From Erysipelotrichaceae bacterium (GTDB taxonomy: Bacteria; Bacillota_I; Bacilli_A; Erysipelotrichales; Erysipelotrichaceae): 33,816 nucleotides of DNA. The notes under the pieces were generated by a model. It saw only the letters and a list, made by a program, of their open reading frames with translations, was not told the origin of the DNA and did no database searches. The DNA is taken from positions 1-33,816 of the forward strand of contig JAQYFP010000182.1 in the NCBI GenBank assembly GCA_028723085.1, read 5' to 3'. Every line of letters starts with the position of its first letter. Within the stretch, counting starts at the first letter, position 1. Shown in pieces: positions 28,101-33,816 of this stretch. Position numbers and translations under genes: made by a program.

Positions 28101-30187
28101 ACTTTCTTAGAAAGATTTTCAGTATACATATAAGACTGAATTTTATTTCCATTATCTGTAGTTGAAGCATTTAACGCAAGATAGACACGGTTATTTATTG
28201 GTACTACTCCTTCAGTAAATGCATAAACATTAGGTTCAACTTTTACTTGATAACTTAATGTATATGTTTCACCCTTACTTAAAGTTCCTATTTTATATAC
28301 AAAACCATATTTATTATCAGTAAATGTTGGCGCGATTGATTGTTTATCTGTTAAACCAGTTTCACTATTCTGATCTTTGGATCCACCTTTATACAAATAA
28401 AATGAACCATCTACATAGGAAGTGAAATTTAAATATTTTTGTTCTGTTTTACTTGCATCATCAATCGAACCATCTAATGCATCTTTGATGCATACATTTT
28501 TTAAAGGGTATGTATTTTTTTCATCCGCTTTAATCCATACATAATATGTAATATACATATTTCCTTGGTCATCTGTATTCGTTACCGAGCCTTTCTTAGA
28601 CATATTGGCTGTAGCTTTTGGTGAAAATTCACTTGTAGCTGTCTTTTTTTCAAGGTCTTTGGAATAGACTTTTGCTTGATTGGTAATAGTAGCGGTTTGT
28701 CCTTGGCTAGTGTATGCATCCACAAGTTTTACTTTATATGTTAGAGTTCGAACTTCATTAGGAGCCATATTACCAATAGTCCAAACTAATTTCCCGTCAA
28801 CTGTTGTAGCTGTACTTGCATTTAAAATACCTTCTTCTGAAATAGTTATATCTAAATATTTAGAAGCAACAAGATTACCATTATTTGTAAATTCATCAAC
28901 CACTTTTACATTTGGCATGCCATCTGGTCCTGCTGTAACCGTTAATGTATAACTTAAATAATCTCCTTTTTCATTACCCGACTCAATTTGACTAAATGTT
29001 GGTGTACTTTTTTCAATTTTAACTTCACCATATTTAGCGATAACATCAGTATCAAACTTTAATTGGATTACTACATCTCCGTATCTAATTTCACCGGGGT
29101 TTTCACTTCCAGCTTGTGATAAATCTACTTTTGATTCCACATAGAAATCTCCATCTATTGTCGTATTATTATCCGTTTTTTGTTGTGACAACCAAGTTTG
29201 ATCAAATACAATCTGTAATTGATTTCCATTTGCTGTGATTGTTCCAACTTCCGTATTTCCGCTATTAATTGTTCCATTTGTTTTTGGATTTCTCATAATG
29301 GAAGGAAGATTAAATGTAACTGTACAATTCGCAGCAAGTAATTGATCAATATTTAAGTTTTCATAATCAACTTCCAGTCTTAAATCGGCATTACCTGGGA
29401 TTGTTGTATCATTTGTTACCGATGTCCATTCACTATCAGTAGAAGTACGATAATATAACTTGGCATCAGTTATATAGCTTTCAATGGCAATTGATGATGC
29501 GTTTGTTGATGATGAATCATCACTGTTACTACTGTCATCATCCGATAATGCCATAACACTATTTATACTTTCATCACTGTTTTCTTCTTGGTCTGTTTCT
29601 TTTTTATAACAGTTTTCAGTGTGTTCATGTTCTTCTTTTGTACAAATCGGTTCTTTTTCTTCAATGGTTTTAGTAGATGAAGTAAAGCAGTCTTCGTTGT
29701 GTTCGTGTTTACTGGTTTCAAGGAATCCACAAATTAAGTTATTGTCTTCATCGTAACAATCACTATTGTGTTTGTGTTCTTTAATTTGTGGTTTTGTACA
29801 AATTAAATTGTGATTTGAATCATAACAACTATCATTATGAACATGTTCCTTAATTTCTTCTAATTCACATACCAAAGTATCGTCTTGATAACAATCCTCG
29901 TTGTGTTCATGAATAATATAGTCAGCATATCCACAAATTAATTCATTGTCTTCGTTATAACAACTAGGTGAATGGACATGAACGTGTAAAGAAGAATAAT
30001 TACAATTCGATGTTTTATTGGTAATTGTTTTTTCAGTTATGTTGTAACAGTCATTTGTATGAGTGTGTTCTTCTTTTTCACAAACCAATTTTCCCATCGT
30101 AATGGCTGGGCGAGTCAAAGAAAAAACAGTGAAAAGAATGACAACACATGCGAGTATGCCTTTAATTTTTTTATAATGTCTTTTCAT
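25112..30187 (-). CDS. Giant pilus tip adhesin with N-terminal HxHxxxC array, isopeptide/Cna-B-type repeats and LPETG anchor
   Basis: 1691 aa; seven HxHxxxC(Y/F) motifs; 'LTGATFTLQEA...YCLTETKAPDGYVLDAQPHYFVI'; LPETGGSGTWFYTIGGLILVLGSLILLYKNKLSRKEA. Confidence 0.9.
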   Translation of the reverse strand: MKRHYKKIKGILACVVILFTVFSLTRPAITMGKLVCEKEEHTHTNDCYNITEKTITNKTSNCNYSSLHVHVHSPSCYNEDNELICGYADYIIHEHNEDCYQDDTLVCELEEIKEHVHNDSCYDSNHNLICTKPQIKEHKHNSDCYDEDNNLICGFLETSKHEHNEDCFTSSTKTIEEKEPICTKEEHEHTENCYKKETDQEENSDESINSVMALSDDDSSNSDDSSSTNASSIAIESYITDAKLYYRTSTDSEWTSVTNDTTIPGNADLRLEVDYENLNIDQLLAANCTVTFNLPSIMRNPKTNGTINSGNTEVGTITANGNQLQIVFDQTWLSQQKTDNNTTIDGDFYVESKVDLSQAGSENPGEIRYGDVVIQLKFDTDVIAKYGEVKIEKSTPTFSQIESGNEKGDYLSYTLTVTAGPDGMPNVKVVDEFTNNGNLVASKYLDITISEEGILNASTATTVDGKLVWTIGNMAPNEVRTLTYKVKLVDAYTSQGQTATITNQAKVYSKDLEKKTATSEFSPKATANMSKKGSVTNTDDQGNMYITYYVWIKADEKNTYPLKNVCIKDALDGSIDDASKTEQKYLNFTSYVDGSFYLYKGGSKDQNSETGLTDKQSIAPTFTDNKYGFVYKIGTLSKGETYTLSYQVKVEPNVYAFTEGVVPINNRVYLALNASTTDNGNKIQSYMYTENLSKKVWDRKIVGDALTEAKTISLNDFVYEIKDKTVSHINDVTSFNVPIGSYQYQVVANEAGNWDVSSASMSDQFQQAYMQYVGYVQINAYEIGTDNKPTSDMSDTSVINNLSARTPVKTVYLKVDGQNSFSFEPDKLGIEGNYAYLLTYYAKPVNVDNVTQVVVTNEFSLGGTVGINGTKYTLTPMVVDASVVVAGSNSFNAQKLNWYYDPTAEGNDWSHGSLYWVIKVDGNTISKDTYFRDTTLDNNLIRSNSLVGLYIGNLGTAKTISDFDNMGDLMDENLLTKLDESYYSKIPVEDSSLVNNQLIVKLNKSISLDNGKSLYIIVRSAPQSIPVGDRETKTYKNKLESSFDGKQYVDHNTATEVLCGSNGVFKELNKVVKWDGTTETVISKNKNHNNITNLFEKPGIYVTWQIQANYVGNLNGRYRFEETIPEGMELVYVRYFWNGGGYTRNIPVPTTVKLTETELSDLGKGWVEHTQTIIDQHNNSKIVYYYQNGNKVIWDVDGLYNGYQVDQFGVEYQIACRVTDPDVLLGGIEKTFDNKVTLKTAKGNTVSTGNDSVSIKTSTISKTGIHQENDGSVYPFEIKVNPNGQDLLPNKDKITVIDELGENLTLDSSSIVIKKTGMDEVLSSNQWTASVNGQTLSIEIPDNLALTITYNTNVNAAPGQEVKITNKAYWEGYDSPEGGSFESENFSYTVGGTVSGNTPPTVTVEKSDSTDMAIKLTGATFTLQEATYNEQSKEFVLQDDIWSKDTGTDGKLTFGNDAGQQMSYNTIYCLTETKAPDGYVLDAQPHYFVIAKQLEDKSYPPLLEQVKGKATVYYQSPNYIYQAYNHKGQITVEKKFIDIGGRTDCSPVKGTYNFGLYENAQTSSTTQEPSQTISITYNESDTSANKSGIFKNLDLQKTYYVYELDDQGKPIIDQGIIGNNKYLVSYDQDDDADSNPNTAQNGQTVIVTNQSTVELPETGGSGTWFYTIGGLILVLGSLILLYKNKLSRKEA

Positions 30188-30202
30188 TGTTTTTCCTCCT
30201 AT

Positions 30203-30778
30203 CTATTCGAAATAATAAATTTCATTTAATGGCCATATTCTAAAGAAAATTCTTCCAATGATTTGTTCTTCAGAAATACAACCTATGCTTGTACTACGTG
30301 AATCAACAGATGTTGAGCGATGATCTCCCATACAAAAATACCTATTCTCTGGTACTTGATATGGTAATTTGATATCACAATCCCCTAGTGCTTTATCTTT
30401 TACATAAGGTTCATTGATTTCTTTGCCGTCCACATAAACAGTTCCATCTTCATCGATATCAACCCATTGTCCTGGTCCAGCTATGCATCGTTTTACTAAG
30501 ATTTTATTTCCATAATAAAACGCAACTAGTTCACCTGTTTCAAATTTAGATCCTTTTACTGATACAACAATTTCGCCTTCTTCAAGAGTAGGTGTCATAC
30601 TGGATCCATAGATTTGTAAAACGGGTAACCAAGTTGTTGCGACAAGTACAACAACGGCAGCTACGACAATCAACATATAAATCGTTGATTTTAAAACAGT
30701 ATTGTAGCGCGAACGATAGTTAACTCGATCCAATTCTTTTTTTAGTGATTCAACATCGGCTACTTCTATTTTCTTCAT
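30203..30778 (-). CDS. Signal peptidase I, pilus-locus associated
   Basis: IYGSSMTPTLEEGEIVV, KILVKRCIAGPGQWVDID, MGDHRSTSVDSRS. Confidence 0.92.
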   Translation of the reverse strand: MKKIEVADVESLKKELDRVNYRSRYNTVLKSTIYMLIVVAAVVVLVATTWLPVLQIYGSSMTPTLEEGEIVVSVKGSKFETGELVAFYYGNKILVKRCIAGPGQWVDIDEDGTVYVDGKEINEPYVKDKALGDCDIKLPYQVPENRYFCMGDHRSTSVDSRSTSIGCISEEQIIGRIFFRIWPLNEIYYFE

Positions 30779-30780
30779 AT

Positions 30781-31269
30781 TTATTGTTCCTTAATTGGTA
30801 ATATTTTTTGTAGAGCATTATATTCTTTATAGAAGTTTTCTAGACGAGTAGAAACTTCTTTCCAATAAGCCTCAGAATCCACTTTTGCTTTAGCTAACAT
30901 CATATCACAATCAATCTTAGTATCTTTTTCCATTTTTTCTTTTTGAGCCGTTGCTTCTGCTATGATTCTATCTGCTTCTTTTTGTGCTTCTTGTAGTTTT
31001 TCTTCACAAATTTTAGATGTACGATCACTTAAATTTTTAATATTGTCAGTATATTGAGCACATGCTGCCTGACATGCTTCAAATACTCCATTTACTTTTA
31101 GTGCAGCTTCGGCAATAGACCCTGCATTGTTTATATTCATTTCTTTGTCTAATAATCTTTGTTTTGTATTCGCTAACTGTTTCTTTACCGATTCGAGTTC
31201 TTCTCCTTGCATAACAAGCATCTCTAATAACTCTCTTCGTGACAGTTTCTTTAAATCTTGTTCTGTCAT
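30781..31269 (-). CDS. Cytoplasmic coiled-coil protein (DivIVA-/F-ATPase-b-like composition), first gene of the pilus operon
   Basis: Heptad-rich 162 aa from ATG at 31269 with GGAGGAAATT RBS; ORF-track start 31281 is a TTG inside the RBS region. Confidence 0.75.
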   Translation of the reverse strand: MTEQDLKKLSRRELLEMLVMQGEELESVKKQLANTKQRLLDKEMNINNAGSIAEAALKVNGVFEACQAACAQYTDNIKNLSDRTSKICEEKLQEAQKEADRIIAEATAQKEKMEKDTKIDCDMMLAKAKVDSEAYWKEVSTRLENFYKEYNALQKILPIKEQ

Positions 31270-31298
31270 AATTTCCTCCAAGTCATAGACTTTTTTAA

Positions 31299-31328
31299 AT
31301 TATATTCCATTTTAATTATTGTTGTCCA
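31299..31328 (-). promoter_or_regulatory. Candidate promoter of the pilus operon
   Basis: Minus strand TGGACA-18 bp-TATAAT about 30 bp upstream of the 31269 start. Confidence 0.5.
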
Positions 31329-31393
31329 CAGTGTAAATTTTATTTAAAAAATATTTAAGAATTTTTTAAAAAATTGTGACATTTATATTATTG

Positions 31394-31429
31394 AAAAGAG
31401 AACTTGTACTAAGTTTCAAGTTCTCTTTT
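31394..31429. terminator. Strong terminator downstream of the LPETG adhesin
   Basis: AAAAGAGAACTTG-10 nt-CAAGTTCTCTTTT (13-bp perfect arms). Confidence 0.8.
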
Positions 31430-31434
31430 TCCAT

Positions 31435-33642
31435 TTATATTCTATTTCTTTTATACAAAAATGAAATCGATAACAATACTAATAAAGCCCCTGAAACATA
31501 AATAAAAGTCGTTCCCATTCCACCTGTTTCTGGGAGTTCATATTCCGGTGTATTTGTCGTTGTATTTGTGATTGTGATAACACCCGAATCAATTCCTTGA
31601 TTATTGTTATATTGTGCATTATAAGCTTCTTCATTATGTTCTTTGACATAATAAGAATAATAAACAACCTGACCATTTGTAATTCCTTTTTTAGGAAGAT
31701 TATCAATACGAATTTTCCAACTACCATAAGCATTGGATGAATTTATCGTATATGTTCCCACCAAAGATCCTTGTGGTTTTTCAGGAATATCTGGTTGATT
31801 CACATTTACAGTAATAATTTGATTACTGTTATCACTTGTGATTCCTGAAATTGTCACATTACCATTTACCACATATTCATAATGATAAACTGTTGGATTT
31901 TCTCCACTTTTTGATACTGGCTTTATTTCTTCATTATAACCATATGAAATGTTATTTCCATTCACAACTTTAGGCATAAAATTAGAAGGTATATCCAAGC
32001 AAATCTTGGTTCCTTTTCTACAAGAATACGTTTGATTAAATAATATAACACTATCTACATCATATTTACCAATTTTTACAGATACCTTCACCAATTCATC
32101 TTCTTCATCTGTTGGTGGCGTTAAACTTTTTCTTTGATAAAGATCAACACTAACAGAACCATGCCTTTGATCCGTTACATCATTTCCTTGTTCATCTATC
32201 CATTCTTTATCAACTTCAATAGACGTTGTGCTTCTTTCATTTTCACAATAAACTTGACCAGCGGTTTGTGTTAAATCAATGGCTCCATCTGGTGTAATAG
32301 AATTGAAATTACCATTACTAAAATAGAAATAATATTTTTGAGGTTCCTCTGGTAACAAATACCCATCTGGTGCCTTTGTTTCTTGGATATAGTAAAGCGT
32401 ATTGTATTCAAATTTAAATTCATCTGGATATTTATCCTCATCATCGTGCCATTCAATAATGATAGCTCCACTGTCATTTGTCGTATATTCTTTTAGAACT
32501 TGCTTTGGATTTGAATTCTTATATAAACTAAATGTTGCACCCTTTAATAATTTTCCATAATTTCCTTTTTCTACTTTATATAAAATATACGCATGATCCG
32601 ATGTAATTCCACCAGCCGTTTGACTATCTTTCCATTCAACTTTACTCCATGACCCATCTTGATGATTACTATCACCAAACAATTGAGCTGTATTTGAAAT
32701 TGTTGGAAGTTGCCAATCATATGCTTCATCTACTTTTGATCCTTCTGGTAACCAAACATTGTAGTCATATTCAAATATCATTGCTTTTCCATCAGGAACA
32801 TTGGCAATAATTTCATGTGTATGAATATTATTGTTTACGGAAGTTGCTAGTTTCCAATTCCAATCTGTAATTTCATTTCCTTTTACTAAATTTCCTTGGC
32901 TATCATAAACAGCTTCATATAATTTTACTGTTCCTGGAAGTAAAGCCATATCTACCATTTTCTCTGGATTGTTTTCATTTAATTCATATTGTAAACGGTC
33001 AGCTAATATTAAATAATCAGAGCCCGCCAACAAATCTCTTCCTTCTGGATTTAAAACAATAGAATACTCTAATAATCGAGCATCATTATTCCATTTTCCA
33101 TTTTTATCAACAACTTCTTTTGTTGTACCTGCTTTATCATAGTTTACTTCTATCGTATGAGAATCCGTAAACTCTTTATCATCTTGTTTCATAGAAACAT
33201 TATTTGTGAACTGTTTATATGTTTCTAAATTCATGTTTTCTAATATACCTGGATTAATTTTACATACATAATAAATATTGAATTCACTTCTATATGGAAT
33301 TTGAACAACCTTATCTTGATAATCTTTTTTAGTGATTTCTAATCTTAGAATTTGACCATTTTCACCTGATTCAACAGTTCCATTAATATTTAATTTTCCG
33401 CCATCAACCCATATATCATATTGAGGAGAAATGACATTATCTTTGATATTTAAATTCGTATTTTCATACTTAATTCCAGTTAAAGTTACTCCCGTTGGTA
33501 ACTGATCCACTAAAGTGATTTTGTCACAATCCGCATCTGTACGAACACGTACTTTCCAAGTTAAAATACCATTTTTAGTAGTAAAAGGAATGGTTTCTTT
33601 GTTCCCATTTCCGTCTGTTTTATATACACCACCTGGTATATT
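31435..33642 (-). CDS. 5'-truncated LPETG adhesin (Cna-B/SpaA-like), coding frame interrupted at a palindrome
   Basis: Frame is open upstream of the GTG at 33510 (NIPGGVYKTDGNGNKETIPFTTKNGILTWKVRVRTDADCDKITLVDQLPTG...) until TAG at 33645..33643; C-terminal LPETGGMGTTFIYVSGALLVLLSISFLYKRNRI. Confidence 0.85.
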   Translation of the reverse strand, partial: NIPGGVYKTDGNGNKETIPFTTKNGILTWKVRVRTDADCDKITLVDQLPTGVTLTGIKYENTNLNIKDNVISPQYDIWVDGGKLNINGTVESGENGQILRLEITKKDYQDKVVQIPYRSEFNIYYVCKINPGILENMNLETYKQFTNNVSMKQDDKEFTDSHTIEVNYDKAGTTKEVVDKNGKWNNDARLLEYSIVLNPEGRDLLAGSDYLILADRLQYELNENNPEKMVDMALLPGTVKLYEAVYDSQGNLVKGNEITDWNWKLATSVNNNIHTHEIIANVPDGKAMIFEYDYNVWLPEGSKVDEAYDWQLPTISNTAQLFGDSNHQDGSWSKVEWKDSQTAGGITSDHAYILYKVEKGNYGKLLKGATFSLYKNSNPKQVLKEYTTNDSGAIIIEWHDDEDKYPDEFKFEYNTLYYIQETKAPDGYLLPEEPQKYYFYFSNGNFNSITPDGAIDLTQTAGQVYCENERSTTSIEVDKEWIDEQGNDVTDQRHGSVSVDLYQRKSLTPPTDEEDELVKVSVKIGKYDVDSVILFNQTYSCRKGTKICLDIPSNFMPKVVNGNNISYGYNEEIKPVSKSGENPTVYHYEYVVNGNVTISGITSDNSNQIITVNVNQPDIPEKPQGSLVGTYTINSSNAYGSWKIRIDNLPKKGITNGQVVYYSYYVKEHNEEAYNAQYNNNQGIDSGVITITNTTTNTPEYELPETGGMGTTFIYVSGALLVLLSISFLYKRNRI

Positions 33643-33677
33643 CTAATTGACTCATCTAATAGTCATTTAGAATATAC
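33636..33677. repeat. 42-bp palindrome: 17-bp arms (one mismatch), 8-nt loop
   Basis: GTATATTCTAAtTGACT-catctaat-AGTCAtTTAGAATATAC. Confidence 0.85.
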
Positions 33678-33816
33678 TTTTACTTTCTATCAACACTTTT
33701 AAACCGCGGTTGATAACGGTAATTGCTATTTGTATGATTGAAATATGTGAACGTGGATTTGTATCCCTCCTTGTGGCTTCGACTACTTAAAAAAGGTTCC
33801 TACCACTTCTTATTCC

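Overview
AT-rich Firmicutes chromosome segment; an Erysipelotrichia-like origin is an inference only. It has four parts. (1) 0.26-3.1 kb: a secreted multi-LTD (lamin-tail) surface protein with a C-terminal beta-propeller/esterase-phytase-like region. (2) About 3.1-10.4 kb: an accessory mosaic of small secreted, membrane and Cys-rich genes, duplicated genes, gene relics and several orphan IS-end-like repeat arrays. It contains a collapsed TOTE-type primase/helicase/PLD-nuclease gene. (3) 10.5-21.1 kb: a housekeeping core on the minus strand, purE-purL-purM-purN-IMP cyclohydrolase (PurH N-domain only) and tmk-holB-ricT-rsmI, plus a YggS-family gene on the plus strand. (4) 21.2-33.8 kb: a sortase-dependent pilus locus on the minus strand. 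It encodes a coiled-coil protein, a signal peptidase I, a 1691-aa Cys/His-repeat tip adhesin, a major pilin, a class C sortase, a minor pilin and a second sortase. Upstream lies a second LPETG adhesin whose 5' end is cut off at a 42-bp near-perfect palindrome. I see no rRNA, tRNA or CRISPR. Main second-look items: the TOTE relic, the palindrome-interrupted adhesin, the seven-fold HxHxxxC array, the orphan 22-25 bp periodic arrays, and the purE leader with a terminator overlapping a small ORF.
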